From: Sandaracinobacter neustonicus
GTDB taxonomy: Bacteria > Pseudomonadota > Alphaproteobacteria > Sphingomonadales > Sphingomonadaceae
DNA length: 64,000 bases
Direction of reading: 5' to 3'
Assembly: GCF_006385875.1 (NCBI RefSeq)
Contig: NZ_VFSU01000019.1
Coordinates: forward strand, 124,001-188,000
The notes below the pieces were generated by a model. That model saw only the letters and a list, made by a program, of their open reading frames with translations, was not told where the DNA came from and made no database searches. The position numbers were made by a program, and so were the translations under genes. Of this stretch, positions 15,949 to 25,546 are shown one piece after another. The first letter of the stretch is position 1. Each line of letters begins with the position of its first letter.

Positions 15949-16432
15949 AATTCCCTTCGATCCGGCGTTGGATCTGAAACTGGTGCGCGACGTCGAAGCC
16001 TCGCCAGAGGCGCTGTGGCGCGGCTGGACGGACGTGGACCTGCTGAAGCAATGGTTCTGTCCCAAGCCATGGCGGGTGATCCATGCCGAGCTGGACCTGC
16101 GGCCCGGCGGAATCTTTCACTCCGTAATGCAAGGCCCGAACGGCGAGCGCCATGAAGGGCCACCCGGCTGCTATCTGGAGGTGGTGCCGCACAGCCGCCT
16201 CAGCTGGACCGACGCGCTGGGGCCGGGCTTCCGCCCGAACGCGCAGAGCTTCATGTCTGCCACCATCGGCTTCGATCCTCTGCCCGGCGGCAGCACCCGC
16301 TATACGGCCGTTGCCTATCACGCCACCGCAGAGACGCGGCAGACGCATCTGGAGATGGGCTTTGAAGCCGGATGGAACGCAGCGCTGGATCAGTTGCTGG
16401 AGTTGCTGGGGCCATCGGCTGACAAGGGGTGA
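15941..16432 (+). CDS. SRPBCC-domain (AHSA1-like) protein
   Basis: 163 residues of the START/Bet v1-like fold that binds hydrophobic ligands. Typical features are RDVEASPEALWRGWTDVDLL, KQWFCPKPW and the C-terminal helix HLEMGFEAGWNAALDQLLEL. The most likely start is a TTG at 15941 overlapping the DUF1428 stop by 8 bp; the next ATG would delete the conserved N-terminal strand. Last gene of the cassette. Function unknown. Confidence 0.85.
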   Translation: MAEIPFDPALDLKLVRDVEASPEALWRGWTDVDLLKQWFCPKPWRVIHAELDLRPGGIFHSVMQGPNGERHEGPPGCYLEVVPHSRLSWTDALGPGFRPNAQSFMSATIGFDPLPGGSTRYTAVAYHATAETRQTHLEMGFEAGWNAALDQLLELLGPSADKG

Positions 16433-16437
16433 CCCCC

Positions 16438-16540
16438 AGCGCCGCAGGCATCAAATCCCGAACGCGCAAGCTGAAAGCAGCGCGCGACGCAAACTTAGAA
16501 GATTGCCAAGGAAATCATTTCCTTGGCCCGCCGGAGGCAA
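16438..16540. repeat. Dispersed intergenic hairpin element, copy A
   Basis: About 103 bp between two convergent genes, homologous to 47682-47790. Shared blocks are AGCGCCGCAGGCA, TCAAATC, GCGCGACGC, TTAGA, GGAAATCATTTCC and GGCA(C/A). It contains a nearly loopless palindrome with 11-bp arms, 16505-16515 and 16517-16527. The copies differ inside the stem (CCAAGG/CCTTGG here, GCAGGG/CCCTGC in copy B) but keep the pairing. Confidence 0.8.
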
Positions 16541-16543
16541 ATA

Positions 16544-17110
16544 TCAGCCCTTCGCAGCACCGGCCCAGCGCTCCAGCGTTTCGGCGAAAGCGGGGAAGCC
16601 TTTCTCCAGCGCGGCCCCGCCCTCGCCTGTCGGCTGGCCGCCCGCATCCAGCGCGAGGGAGATTTGCCCGACGCTGAGGCCGGTGGGCATGATCAGCATG
16701 CCCTGCGTGGCGAGCGTGGGGTGCCATGCGGCATAGGATTTCGCCCCGCCGAAGCGGCCTGCGGAGTAACTGGCGATGGCCGCCGGGCGGCCGCCCCATT
16801 GAGGCAGGACGAAGGTATCGACCAGATTCTTCAGCCCCGGCTGCACGCCGGAATTATATTCGCCCGCCACGAAGACGAAGCCGTCCGCTTCCGTGATGCG
16901 TTTCGCCAGCGCGGCCATGGCGGGCGGGGCCTCGCCGGGCGGGTAATCGCTGAAGCGCTTGTCCAGCATGGGCAGGCCCACGGCCTTCGCATCCACCAGT
17001 TCCGCCTTATGCCCGCGCGCGGAGAGGTTGCGGACGAGATAATCCGCCAGCCGGATTCCCAGCCGCCCCTCGCGATAGGAACCGTAAAAGACAAGCAGGT
17101 CGAGGCTCAT
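16544..17110 (-). CDS. NADPH-dependent FMN reductase
   Basis: Flavodoxin-fold oxidoreductase of 188 residues. The FMN-phosphate loop is at the start (LLVFYGSYREGRLGIRLADY), and the family motif FVAGEYNSGVQPGLKNLVD is present. These enzymes reduce FMN, quinones, azo dyes or chromate; the true substrate is not determinable. It is 22 bp after the GST gene, in a likely run ArsC-like-GST-FMN reductase. Confidence 0.9.
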   Translation of the reverse strand: MSLDLLVFYGSYREGRLGIRLADYLVRNLSARGHKAELVDAKAVGLPMLDKRFSDYPPGEAPPAMAALAKRITEADGFVFVAGEYNSGVQPGLKNLVDTFVLPQWGGRPAAIASYSAGRFGGAKSYAAWHPTLATQGMLIMPTGLSVGQISLALDAGGQPTGEGGAALEKGFPAFAETLERWAGAAKG

Positions 17111-17132
17111 GGGTCAGGCTCCTTGTCGCGGA

Positions 17133-17765
17133 TCAATCCAGCAGCGGATCGTAATTCGCGGCCACCACCGCCTGCAACTGCGGAAGCGCATCGACATCCG
17201 CCGCGATGGCGGACAGGTGCGGAGCCTCGGCACCGAACCATGCCCGGCCCGGACGCCAGCGCGTCATCACCGCCAGATAAATGTCGATGGCGGAAAAGCG
17301 CGGCCCAAGGAACCATGGCGCGCCCGCCGCCGCTTCCATCTGCGCCCAGAGCCGCTTTTCATAGGCGTTCACGGCGACGCGGAACGGCTTCTGCGCACCC
17401 TCTGTCGAGACGAAGCGGGCGGGATCGTCGGCATAGGTGAAGCAGGGATAGATGTTGGCGACGAGGAAGATCAGCCAGCGCAGGAAGTCGGCGCGTTCGG
17501 GCGCGGCAGGCCCCGGAACCAGCGTGTCCGAACCCGTAAGATCGGCCAGCCACAGGGTGATCGCGGCACTTTCAGTCAACACCCGGCCATCGTCCAGCAG
17601 CAAGGTCGGGATCTGGCCCAGCGGATTGTGCCGCTCCACTATCGCCCGCCCCGACGGGGACTGGAACAGGTCTTCCACGTCCAGCGGCTCGAACGGCAGG
17701 CCATAGACGGCCAGCTGATATTCGATCAGCGCAGACCCCCAACCAGCGCGGCGAAACAGTTTCAT
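17133..17765 (-). CDS. Glutathione S-transferase family protein
   Basis: 210 residues with the GST layout. The N-terminal thioredoxin-like domain includes NPLGQIPTLLLDDGRVLTES (glutathione-binding cis-Pro and Glu-Ser). An all-helical C-terminal domain contains the capping-box-like segment FLGPRFSAIDIYLAV. The start at 17765 is in an ATGA overlap with the preceding ArsC-like gene, indicating translational coupling. The substrate is unknown. Confidence 0.92.
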   Translation of the reverse strand: MKLFRRAGWGSALIEYQLAVYGLPFEPLDVEDLFQSPSGRAIVERHNPLGQIPTLLLDDGRVLTESAAITLWLADLTGSDTLVPGPAAPERADFLRWLIFLVANIYPCFTYADDPARFVSTEGAQKPFRVAVNAYEKRLWAQMEAAAGAPWFLGPRFSAIDIYLAVMTRWRPGRAWFGAEAPHLSAIAADVDALPQLQAVVAANYDPLLD

Positions 17766-18118
17766 GCGCGCGGCTTCAGCACATCGGCGTAAAGGTCCGG
17801 CTTGAACCCCGCCAGCAGCACGCCCTCCCCTTCCAGCACCGGACGCTTGATACAGGAGGGATGCGCCAGCATCAGCGCGATGGCCTTCGCCTCGTCCAGA
17901 TTTTCCCGTTCGGCCTCCGGCAGCTTGCGGAAGGTGGTGCCCGCGCGGTTCAGCAGCTTCTCCCAGCCCAGCGCCGCGCACCAGCGTTCAAGGCCGGCAC
18001 GATCCACGCGGGAAACCTTATAGTCATGAAAGGCATAGGAAATCCCCGCATCGTCCAGCCATGCGCGGGCTTTCTTCATCGTGTCGCAGTTGCGGATTCC
18101 GTAGATCGTCAGCGCCAT
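17762..18118 (-). CDS. ArsC/Spx-family (YffB-like) thioredoxin-fold protein
   Basis: 118 residues. The opening TIYGIRNCDTMKKARAWLDD carries a single cysteine in the CxxM-type context of YffB/ArsC-related proteins rather than the CGTSR context of the true arsenate reductase at 13649. The segment HPSCIKRPVLEGEGVLLAGF is diagnostic. The start at 18118 (preceded by AAGGACAGG) is chosen over an upstream ATG at 18175 that would add a low-complexity leader. It starts 57 bp after cysNC in the same direction. Confidence 0.88.
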   Translation of the reverse strand: MALTIYGIRNCDTMKKARAWLDDAGISYAFHDYKVSRVDRAGLERWCAALGWEKLLNRAGTTFRKLPEAERENLDEAKAIALMLAHPSCIKRPVLEGEGVLLAGFKPDLYADVLKPRA

Positions 18119-18175
18119 CCGCCTGTCCTTGCCCGTGTGGCTGCCGGGTTTAGGGCAGGTGGCCGCGCCGGGCAA

Positions 18176-20092
18176 TCACGGGATCAACCGCTTCACGATG
18201 AACTCTGCGGCTTCGTCTGGTGTAACCTGTGTTGTGTCGATGTGGAGGTCTGGGTTTATGGGTGGTTCGTAGGGGCTGTCTATTCCGGTGAAGTTTTTGA
18301 GTTTGCCTTCGCGGGCCTTTCGATAGAGGCCTTTGACGTCGCGTTCTTCGGCGACGCTGAGTGGCGTGTCGATATGCACTTCCACGAACTCGCCCGGTGC
18401 CATCATCTGCCGCACCATGTCGCGCTCTGCCCGGAACGGGGAGATGAACGCGGTGATCACGATCAGCCCGGCGTCGGTCATGAGCCGGGCCACTTCGCCG
18501 ACGCGGCGGATGTTTTCGATACGGTCGGCTTCCGTAAACCCGAGATCCCGGTTCAGCCCGTGGCGGACATTGTCCCCATCCAGCAGGAAGGTGTGGCGGT
18601 TCATCCGCGCCAGCTTCTTCTCGACCAAGTTGGCGATGGTGGATTTGCCCGCGCCGGACAGACCCGTCAGCCAGACGACCGCCGGCCTCTGGTTCTTGAG
18701 GGTGGCGTGGTGGTCGCGGCTGATGTCGGTGGCCTGCCAGTGGACATTCTGCGCGCGGCGAAGCGAGAAGTGCAGCATGCCGGCCGCGACCGTGGCGTTC
18801 GACATCTTGTCGATCAGGATGAACCCGCCAAGGTCGCGGGCTGCAGCATAGGGTTCGAAGACGATAGGGCGGTCTGTCGCCAGCGTGACCACACCGATGG
18901 CGTTCAGATCCAGCGTCTTCGCCGCCAGATGCTCCATCGTGTTGACGTTCACCTGATATTTGGGGGGCTGGACGGTGGCGGAGACCGTCTGGGTGCCGAG
19001 CTTCAGCCAGTAGGAGCGGCCGGGGACCAGTTCCTGTTCGTCCATCCAGACAAGGGTGGCTTCGAACTGGCCGGAGACCTCCGGCGGATTGTCGGCAACA
19101 GCGATGACGTCGCCGCGCGAGCAGTCCACCTCGTCGGCAAGGGTGAGCGTTATGGACTGGCCGGCGACCGCCTGCGGGAGATCGCCATCGAAGGCGACGA
19201 TGCGGGCGACCTTTGTGACCTTGCCGGAGGGGAGGATGCGGACAGGGTCACCCGGCTTTATGCTGCCCGAGGCGATCAGCCCGGAGAAGCCGCGGAAGTC
19301 GAGATTGGGGCGGTTGACCCATTGCACGGCCATGCGGAACGGGCGGGCCTGATCGTCGGTGGTATCGACCTCGACGGTTTCGAGATGGTGGATGAGACTG
19401 GGGCCGCTGTACCATGGCGTGTTGGGGCTGGGGCCGGTGATGTTGTCGCCCCTGAAGCCGGAGATGGGGATGGCGGTGAACTGCTCAATGCCGATGCTGG
19501 TGGCAAAGGCGCGGTAATCCGCCACGATCTCGTTAAAACGCGCCTGATCATAACCGACCAGATCCATCTTGTTCACCGCCAGCACGATGTGGCGGATGCC
19601 GATCAGATGCGCCAGATAGCTGTGCCGCCGCGTCTGCGTCAGCACGCCCTTGCGCGCGTCGATCAGGATCACCGCAAGGTCCGCGGTCGACGCACCCGTC
19701 ACCATGTTGCGGGTATATTGTTCGTGGCCCGGCGTATCGGCGACGATGAACTTGCGCTTTTCCGTGGAGAAGTAGCGGTAGGCGACGTCGATGGTGATGC
19801 CCTGCTCCCGCTCGGCAGCAAGCCCGTCCACCAGCAGCGCGAAGTCGATCTCGCCGCCTTGCGTGCCCACCCGCTTGCTGTCCGCCTCCAGCGCGGCCAG
19901 CTGATCCTCGAAGATCATCTTCGAATCGTAAAGCAGCCGCCCGATCAGCGTGGACTTGCCATCGTCCACCGATCCGCAGGTGATGAAGCGCAGCATCGAC
20001 TTGTGCTGGTGGAGGTCAAGATAGGCGTCGATGTCCTCGGCGATGAGGGTGTCGACCTTGTACTGGCTTTCAGTGGCTGGTGTGGCGGCCAT
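18176..20092 (-). CDS. cysNC: Bifunctional sulfate adenylyltransferase subunit 1 / APS kinase (CysN-CysC fusion)
   Basis: Makes adenylylsulfate with CysD and then phosphorylates it to PAPS. The 638 residues hold an EF-Tu-like GTPase (P-loop GSVDDGKST at 40-48, [21 protein letters not shown]), beta-barrel domains, and a C-terminal APS kinase with P-loop GLSGAGKST at about 477-485 and [15 protein letters not shown]. Residue fusion order and length match other alphaproteobacterial CysNC proteins. The cysD stop and cysNC ATG overlap by one base (TGATG). Confidence 0.96.
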   Translation of the reverse strand: MAATPATESQYKVDTLIAEDIDAYLDLHQHKSMLRFITCGSVDDGKSTLIGRLLYDSKMIFEDQLAALEADSKRVGTQGGEIDFALLVDGLAAEREQGITIDVAYRYFSTEKRKFIVADTPGHEQYTRNMVTGASTADLAVILIDARKGVLTQTRRHSYLAHLIGIRHIVLAVNKMDLVGYDQARFNEIVADYRAFATSIGIEQFTAIPISGFRGDNITGPSPNTPWYSGPSLIHHLETVEVDTTDDQARPFRMAVQWVNRPNLDFRGFSGLIASGSIKPGDPVRILPSGKVTKVARIVAFDGDLPQAVAGQSITLTLADEVDCSRGDVIAVADNPPEVSGQFEATLVWMDEQELVPGRSYWLKLGTQTVSATVQPPKYQVNVNTMEHLAAKTLDLNAIGVVTLATDRPIVFEPYAAARDLGGFILIDKMSNATVAAGMLHFSLRRAQNVHWQATDISRDHHATLKNQRPAVVWLTGLSGAGKSTIANLVEKKLARMNRHTFLLDGDNVRHGLNRDLGFTEADRIENIRRVGEVARLMTDAGLIVITAFISPFRAERDMVRQMMAPGEFVEVHIDTPLSVAEERDVKGLYRKAREGKLKNFTGIDSPYEPPINPDLHIDTTQVTPDEAAEFIVKRLIP

Positions 20093-21003
20093 CAGAAGTA
20101 GCCCTCCTGCTTTTTCTTCTCCATGCCGGCACCGCCCGCGTCCTTGTCGATGGCGCGGCCCTGCCGCTCGCTCGTGGTGGTGAGCAGCATTTCCTGAATG
20201 ACGTCGCTGAGCGTCGCCGCCTCGCTTTCCACCGCGCCGGTCAGCGGATAGCAGCCCAGCGTGCGGAAGCGGATGGAGCGCTGGATGGGGGTTTCGCCCG
20301 GCGCCAGCGGGAAGCGATCATCATCCACCATCAGCAGCATGCCGTCGCGCTCCACCGTGGGGCGCTTCGCCGCGAAGTAGAGCGGGACGATGGGAATGTC
20401 GTTCAGCTGGATATATTGCCAGATGTCCAGCTCCGTCCAGTTGCTGATGGGGAAGACGCGGATGCTCTCCCCCTTCGCCTTATGGACGTTGTAGAGGTTC
20501 CACAGCTCCGGCCGCTGGTTCTTGGGATCCCAGCGGTGGGTGGCGGAGCGGAAGGAGAAGATGCGCTCCTTGGCGCGGCTCTTCTCCTCGTCACGCCGCG
20601 CCCCGCCAAAGGCCGCGTCAAAGCCATATTGATCCAGCGCCTGCTTCAGCCCCTCCGTCTTCCACATGTCCGTGTGCAGCGGACCATGATCAAAGGGGTT
20701 GATGCCGCGCGCCTCAGCCTCCGGGTTGCGATAGACCAGCAGCTCCATGCCGCTTTCCACCGCCATCCGATCCCGCAAGGCATACATGTCACGGAACTTC
20801 CATGTGGTATCCACATGCAGCAACGGAAACGGCGGAGGCGAAGGATAAAATGCCTTGCGCGCCAAATGCAGCATCACCGCCGAATCCTTGCCCACCGAAT
20901 AAAGCATCACCGGCTTTTCGCATTCAGCAACCACCTCGCGCAGAATATGAATACTCTCAGACTCCAAACGCTCAAGATGAGTTAGAGGCTGCTTGTCGAC
21001 CAT
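20092..21003 (-). CDS. cysD: Sulfate adenylyltransferase subunit 2
   Basis: ATP sulfurylase small subunit, 303 residues. The PP-loop SVGKDS is at 36-41, and family segments include [32 protein letters not shown] and [15 protein letters not shown]. The start at 21003 has GGAG ten bases upstream; an open frame continues further without family similarity. Divergent from a LuxR-type regulator across 80 bp that contain a 16-bp palindrome, so the regulator may also act on cysD (inference). Confidence 0.96.
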   Translation of the reverse strand: MVDKQPLTHLERLESESIHILREVVAECEKPVMLYSVGKDSAVMLHLARKAFYPSPPPFPLLHVDTTWKFRDMYALRDRMAVESGMELLVYRNPEAEARGINPFDHGPLHTDMWKTEGLKQALDQYGFDAAFGGARRDEEKSRAKERIFSFRSATHRWDPKNQRPELWNLYNVHKAKGESIRVFPISNWTELDIWQYIQLNDIPIVPLYFAAKRPTVERDGMLLMVDDDRFPLAPGETPIQRSIRFRTLGCYPLTGAVESEAATLSDVIQEMLLTTTSERQGRAIDKDAGGAGMEKKKQEGYF

Positions 21004-21057
21004 GGATGCGTCACTCCTTGCTTCGGCCTGCCCTAGCGAAAACTCTTGCAACCAGAG

Positions 21058-21073
21058 CCTCCCATATGGGAGG
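21058..21073. promoter_or_regulatory. Perfect 16-bp palindrome, candidate operator
   Basis: CCTCCCATATGGGAGG, a perfect dyad in the 80-bp space between cysD (minus) and the LuxR-type gene (plus). Its right arm supplies the GGGAGGG that serves as ribosome-binding site for the regulator, ending 10 bp before that ATG. Binding there, or an RNA hairpin there, could block translation or transcription of the regulator. The protein that binds it is not known. Confidence 0.55.
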
Positions 21074-21083
21074 GTAATCGGCG

Positions 21084-21995
21084 ATGACCTTGGCCCGCAC
21101 AGATCAGAGGGAGTTGCTGGGCGTGCTGCACGCCGCCGCAACCGAGGGGCCAGCGGGCATCTCCGCTTTCCTCGAACGCGTCCGGCGGCGGGTGGGCGCA
21201 GCCTCTGCCCTGCTGATCGAGCGGCGGGCGCATGGCGAATGGCTGGAACGGCGCGCGGATGCCGCGCATCTGCCGCCCGCCCCCGCACCGGAGCATCGGC
21301 TGCTGCTGAACCTGCGGCCGGAACGGCTCTATACGCTGGCCGAAGCCGCGCCCGAAGCAGTGGGGGCCGGGCGGATCATCCGCTCCCGCAGCAGCAGTGG
21401 AGATCAGTGGCTGGTCGCGCTCAACGCGGAGGACAGGTTCGACGCCGCCGACGGCACGCTGATGTCAGACCTCGCGCCGCACATCGCCATCGCCTGCGAA
21501 ACCGCCGCCCGGCTGGAGGAGGCCCGCGCCGACCTCGCGCTGGCCCGCATCGCGCTGGCGCGCGCCGGGGTCGGCTGGGCGCTGATGGACCGGGGCGGGC
21601 ATGTGATCGCCGGAGACACGCCGCCCACCGGCCAGCCCCGCGCCGCCTTCGCAGACACCGCCGAGGGCCGAAACGGCGTGGTGGCGGGCGGCCTGATCTC
21701 CGTCCGCCCACCGCCCGACGAGCAGCGCGGCGCGGCGCTGGCGCTGTTCCGCACCGGCCGGGTGCCGGATGATGCCGTGCCCGCCTTCGCCGCCAGCCAC
21801 AGCGTGCCCCCCAGCGAGGCAAGGCTGGCCGTCGCGCTGGCACTGGGCGATTCCATCGAACAGGCCGCCGCCCGGCTGGGGCTGAGCCTTGAAACGGCGC
21901 GCTATTACTCCAAGCGCCTCTACGCCGCGACCGGCGCGCGCGGGCAGGCCGATCTCGTCCGCCTGTTCTGGCAGGGCATCGCCGCGCTCGCCTGA
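21084..21995 (+). CDS. LuxR-type HTH transcriptional regulator
   Basis: 303 residues. The N-terminal ~200 residues have no certain domain but look like the sensor part seen in orphan LuxR-type proteins, including the helix [20 protein letters not shown]. The C-terminal HTH reads [20 protein letters not shown] then [20 protein letters not shown]. The ATG follows a strong GGGAGGG that is part of a 16-bp palindrome, suggesting autoregulation. It ends 10 bp from the convergent guaA stop. The ligand is unknown. Confidence 0.82.
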   Translation: MTLARTDQRELLGVLHAAATEGPAGISAFLERVRRRVGAASALLIERRAHGEWLERRADAAHLPPAPAPEHRLLLNLRPERLYTLAEAAPEAVGAGRIIRSRSSSGDQWLVALNAEDRFDAADGTLMSDLAPHIAIACETAARLEEARADLALARIALARAGVGWALMDRGGHVIAGDTPPTGQPRAAFADTAEGRNGVVAGGLISVRPPPDEQRGAALALFRTGRVPDDAVPAFAASHSVPPSEARLAVALALGDSIEQAAARLGLSLETARYYSKRLYAATGARGQADLVRLFWQGIAALA

Positions 21996-22005
21996 ACGCG
22001 GCGGC

Positions 22006-23574
22006 TTACTCCCACTCGATCGTGCCGGGCGGCTTGGAGGTGTAGTCGTACACCACGCGGTTAATGCCGCGCACCTCGTTGACGATGCGGGTGGCGACCC
22101 GGCTGAGGAAGGCGGGTTCGAACGGGTAAATATCTGCCGTCATGCCATCCACGCTGGTCACGGCGCGCAGCGCGCAGACGCGGTCATAGGTGCGGCCGTC
22201 GCCCATTACACCCACGGTGCGCACCGGCAGCAACACGGCGAAGGCCTGCCAGATCGCGTCGTAAAGGCCCGCCGCGCGGATTTCCTCCAGATAGATGGCG
22301 TCGGCCAACCGCAGGATGTCGCACGCCTCTTTGGTGACTTCGCCGGGGATGCGGATGCCCAGCCCCGGCCCCGGGAAGGGGTGGCGGCCCACGAATACTT
22401 CGGGGAGGCCCAGTTCGCGGCCCAGTGCGCGCACTTCATCCTTGAACAATTCGCGTAAGGGTTCCACCAGCGCCATATCCATACGCTCGGGCAGGCCGCC
22501 GACATTGTGGTGGCTCTTGATCGTCACGCTGGGGCCGCCGATGAAGCTGACGCTTTCGATCACATCCGGGTAGAGCGTGCCTTGCGCCAGGAATTTCGCG
22601 CCGCCGATCTTCTTTGCCTCGGCCTCGAACAGGTCGATGAAGGCCTTGCCGATAAACTTGCGCTTGGCTTCCGGATCGGTGACGCCCGCGAGGCCCGAAA
22701 GGAACATCGCTTCCGCATCCACATGCACCAGCGGGATGTTGTAATGGTCGCGGAACAGGGTGACGACCTGTTCGGCCTCGTGCAGGCGCATCAGGCCATG
22801 ATCGACGAACACGCAGGTGAGTTGTTCACCGATGGCTTCGTGGATCAGCACGGCGGCGACCGCGGAGTCGACACCGCCGGAGAGGCCGCAGATCACCTTG
22901 CCCGTGCCCACCTGCGCGCGGATTTCGGCGATCTTGGTTTCGCGGAAGCTGGCCATGCTCCACACCGGGCTGGCCCCGGCCACACGCAGCACGAAATTCT
23001 CGATCAGCGCCCGGCCGTCCGGCGTGTGGACGACTTCGGGGTGGAACTGCACACCATAGAAGCCGCGCGCCTCGTCGGCGATGAAGGCAAAGGGCGCACC
23101 GTCTGAACGGGCGACGACTTCGAACCCGTCCGGCAGGCTGTCCACCCGGTCGCCGTGGCTCATCCACACCAGATGTTGCGCGCCGTCTGTCCAGACGCCG
23201 TCGAACAGGCGGCAGGGGGCAGTGACCTTCACTTCGGCGCGGCCGAATTCACGCGTGCGGCCCGGCGAAACCTGCCCGCCCAGCGCCTTCACCATCGCTT
23301 GCTGGCCATAGCAGATGCCCAGCACCGGCACGCCCGCTTCCAGCACGTCGCCGGGCAATTCGGGCGAGCCGCCTTCCGTCACGCTGGCCGGGCCGCCCGA
23401 CAGGATGATGGCCTTCGGATGCAGCCGCTCCAGCGCGGCCTTCGCCGCATGAAAGGGCACCACCTCGCAATAGACATGCGCTTCGCGCACGCGGCGGGCG
23501 ATCAACTGGGTCACCTGGCTCCCGAAGTCGAGAATCAGGATGGTGTTGGCGGCGGCTTCGGCAGAGACTGACAT
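22006..23574 (-). CDS. guaA: GMP synthase (glutamine-hydrolysing)
   Basis: Converts XMP to GMP with glutamine and ATP. The 522 residues comprise a class I glutamine amidotransferase (Cys88 in LGICYGQQ; His and Glu in [11 protein letters not shown]), an ATP pyrophosphatase domain with SGGVDSAV, and the dimerisation domain ending PPGTIEWE, the conserved GuaA terminus. Length is standard. Single gene facing the LuxR-type regulator. Confidence 0.98.
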   Translation of the reverse strand: MSVSAEAAANTILILDFGSQVTQLIARRVREAHVYCEVVPFHAAKAALERLHPKAIILSGGPASVTEGGSPELPGDVLEAGVPVLGICYGQQAMVKALGGQVSPGRTREFGRAEVKVTAPCRLFDGVWTDGAQHLVWMSHGDRVDSLPDGFEVVARSDGAPFAFIADEARGFYGVQFHPEVVHTPDGRALIENFVLRVAGASPVWSMASFRETKIAEIRAQVGTGKVICGLSGGVDSAVAAVLIHEAIGEQLTCVFVDHGLMRLHEAEQVVTLFRDHYNIPLVHVDAEAMFLSGLAGVTDPEAKRKFIGKAFIDLFEAEAKKIGGAKFLAQGTLYPDVIESVSFIGGPSVTIKSHHNVGGLPERMDMALVEPLRELFKDEVRALGRELGLPEVFVGRHPFPGPGLGIRIPGEVTKEACDILRLADAIYLEEIRAAGLYDAIWQAFAVLLPVRTVGVMGDGRTYDRVCALRAVTSVDGMTADIYPFEPAFLSRVATRIVNEVRGINRVVYDYTSKPPGTIEWE

Positions 23575-23677
23575 GGCGAGCCCTTAAAGCAGGCCACGGG
23601 CTTCAACAAGCTGGGAGCAGCAGGCCATGGCGAAAACCCCGCCGGCGCCCGGCACGCGGGTGGCACCTGATCGCAGA

Positions 23678-24124
23678 TCAGTCGGTGGAAGCGGCGATCT
23701 TGCCCAGTACGGCCTTCCACTCCGGCGTCAGCGGTGCAGGACGGCGGGTTGCGCGATCGACATACACATGCACGAAGAAACCCTGCGCGGCCGGCTGAGG
23801 ACTGCCCTTCACGAACAGGCCGATTTCATAGCGCACGGAGCTGTTGCCGATCTTGGTTGCAACGATCCCCGCCTGCACTTCCTCGGGAAAGGCCACGGGG
23901 CGGGCATAGGTGCAGCCGGTTTCCACCACCAACCCGATCAGCGGTCCGCGCTCGATGTCCAGCAGGCCATGCTCCACCAGCCAGGCGTTCACCGCAGTAT
24001 CGAAGAAGCTGTAATAGACGACGTTGTTCACATGGCCATAAACGTCATTGTCCATCCAGCGGGTGGCGATGGCCCGCCAGGCGCGATACTCCCCTCGCTT
24101 CCGAAGCTGTGCCCGTTCCGCCAT
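23678..24124 (-). CDS. Acyl-CoA thioesterase, 4HBT hot-dog family
   Basis: 148 residues with the hot-dog fold signature WMDNDVYGHVNNVVYYSFFD; the Asp within TRWMDNDVYGHVNN is the usual catalytic acid. It probably hydrolyses an acyl-CoA of unknown chain. It lies upstream of guaA in the same direction with a 103-bp gap and is not obviously coupled to any neighbour. Confidence 0.88.
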   Translation of the reverse strand: MAERAQLRKRGEYRAWRAIATRWMDNDVYGHVNNVVYYSFFDTAVNAWLVEHGLLDIERGPLIGLVVETGCTYARPVAFPEEVQAGIVATKIGNSSVRYEIGLFVKGSPQPAAQGFFVHVYVDRATRRPAPLTPEWKAVLGKIAASTD

Positions 24125-24219
24125 GCATCCCCCTGCCCTGCTACTGTTCCAGCGGGACTCGTTAACCCATCAGACAAACGAATGGCACTGCCAATCCGGC
24201 CATCCGGCGATTTTTCCGG

Positions 24220-24921
24220 TCAGCTTCGCTCCGCAATCATCGACTTGGGGAGAAGCAGCACACGCTCGAATCGGTGCCTGGCATCCGGGAAAAGATACCG
24301 AAAACGTGTCCGCTCCAGCAGCACCACATTGTCGACGTGGCGCATCGCATGGGCGACATCTTTCGGCGGCGAACTCCAGCCGACCTTCATGCTGCGCTGC
24401 GCCTTCAAACGCAGGCTTTCGGGCAGCCAGTGGTAGAATGGAAGGCGAGGCGAATGCGGGTCAATCGGAAAGCCGGCATAAGGCGTCTGCACATAATAGG
24501 CGGGCGCCAGCCGCCGGACCTCGCCGGCGAAGGCCATCATTTCAGGAAAACGCCCCACATGCTCGATGACGGAGTTGCTGTGGACGAGGTCGAAACTATT
24601 GTCGGCATAGCCATTCAGATCGCAGGCGTTGCCGGTTTCCGCCCGCAGCCGACCGCCGCCGTCTGCCGCATCGATCCCCAACTCGCTTTCGACATAGTTG
24701 ATGCAGGTGACGATGATATCGTTCTGCTCCAGAAAATCGATGCCGACGCGATTCCAATAGGCAAAGGTTCCACCAAGGTCGGCTATTCGAAAGGGACCAT
24801 CAGGCCTGCGCGCAGCCTTCACCTTCGACAGGAAGGCCCGCAAATCCTGATTGCGCCCATCTCGGAAGCGGGAGGACATTCCGTCGAGCCATTTTCCGTG
24901 CCCACTTTTCGTATCCGCCAT
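24220..24921 (-). CDS. Class I SAM-dependent methyltransferase
   Basis: 233 residues with a Rossmann-type methyltransferase core: FRIADLGGTFAYWNRVGI (SAM-binding motif I), later NACDLNGYADNSFDLVHSNS and VIEHVGRFPEMM (post-motif region). The C-terminal part is similar to sugar- or lipid-modifying methyltransferases of surface polysaccharide loci, but none is adjacent. The substrate is unknown. It lies just beyond the terminator of the ribosomal operon in the same orientation, so it needs its own promoter. Confidence 0.8.
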   Translation of the reverse strand: MADTKSGHGKWLDGMSSRFRDGRNQDLRAFLSKVKAARRPDGPFRIADLGGTFAYWNRVGIDFLEQNDIIVTCINYVESELGIDAADGGGRLRAETGNACDLNGYADNSFDLVHSNSVIEHVGRFPEMMAFAGEVRRLAPAYYVQTPYAGFPIDPHSPRLPFYHWLPESLRLKAQRSMKVGWSSPPKDVAHAMRHVDNVVLLERTRFRYLFPDARHRFERVLLLPKSMIAERS

Positions 24922-24962
24922 CCGACACCCCTCATTTCCGATACCCCGCCCTTGTGCGCAAG

Positions 24963-24997
24963 TAAAAGGGCGGGCTGAACAATGTCCAGCCCGCCCT
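24963..24997 (-). terminator. Intrinsic terminator of the S10-spc-alpha operon
   Basis: On the minus strand, an 11-bp perfect stem (AGGGCGGGCTG/CAGCCCGCCCT, 24967-24977 with 24987-24997) is followed directly by TTTTACTT. It begins about 30 bp after the rplQ stop and is the clearest Rho-independent terminator in the window. Confidence 0.9.
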
Positions 24998-25028
24998 GTC
25001 AGAAATTCAAGCTGAATCAGATCGCCTG

Positions 25029-25433
25029 CTATTCCGAAGCTTCGACCGGGCCCGAATCCAGACCCTTGGCGCTGACGTCACGGTCGACGAACTCGATCAC
25101 GGCCATGGCGGCCTGATCGGAAGGGCGGAAACCGGCCTTCAGCACGCGCACATAACCGCCGGGGCGGCCAGCGTAACGCGGGGCCAGCACGTCGAACAGC
25201 TTCTTCAGCTGCGCATCGTCCTGCAGGCGGGCATCAGCCAGACGGCGATTGGAAAGGCCGCCCTTCTTGGCGAGCGTCACCAGCTTTTCGATATAGGGGC
25301 GAAGTTCCTTCGCCTTGGGCAACGTGGTGGTGATCTGCTCATGCTTGATCAGCGAAGCCGACATGTTCTTCAGCATCGCCATGCGATGTTCGGTGGTCCG
25401 GCCAAGCTTCCGGTGAGCAACCTTATGACGCAT
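25029..25433 (-). CDS. rplQ: 50S ribosomal protein L17
   Basis: 134 residues; the N-terminus [17 protein letters not shown] and the block [19 protein letters not shown] are diagnostic. L17 lies near the exit tunnel. Last gene of the alpha operon, 113 bp after rpoA and followed by an intrinsic terminator. Confidence 0.98.
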   Translation of the reverse strand: MRHKVAHRKLGRTTEHRMAMLKNMSASLIKHEQITTTLPKAKELRPYIEKLVTLAKKGGLSNRRLADARLQDDAQLKKLFDVLAPRYAGRPGGYVRVLKAGFRPSDQAAMAVIEFVDRDVSAKGLDSGPVEASE

Positions 25434-25511
25434 AATCCAGTCTCCGTTCGTAAAGGGGCCGTTTCAGGTACCCCAGTCCCCGCTCATTTGGCCCTGAGCG
25501 TTTCGGGCTTT

Positions 25512-25538
25512 TGCCCCGAGGCCTGAAGCCCCGGGGCA
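25512..25538 (-). repeat. Hairpin between rpoA and rplQ
   Basis: TGCCCCG with CGGGGCA, extended by an inner GGC/GCC pair around CTGAA with one mismatch. It lies 9 bp after the rpoA stop on the minus strand. There is no T-run after it, so it is more likely an mRNA-processing or stability element than a terminator. Confidence 0.5.
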
Positions 25539-25546
25539 TTGTTCGA

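Noticed and set aside
17861-20101. 746-residue open frame on the plus strand antisense to cysNC
   Set aside because: Shadow of the CysNC gene, which has all GTPase and kinase motifs.
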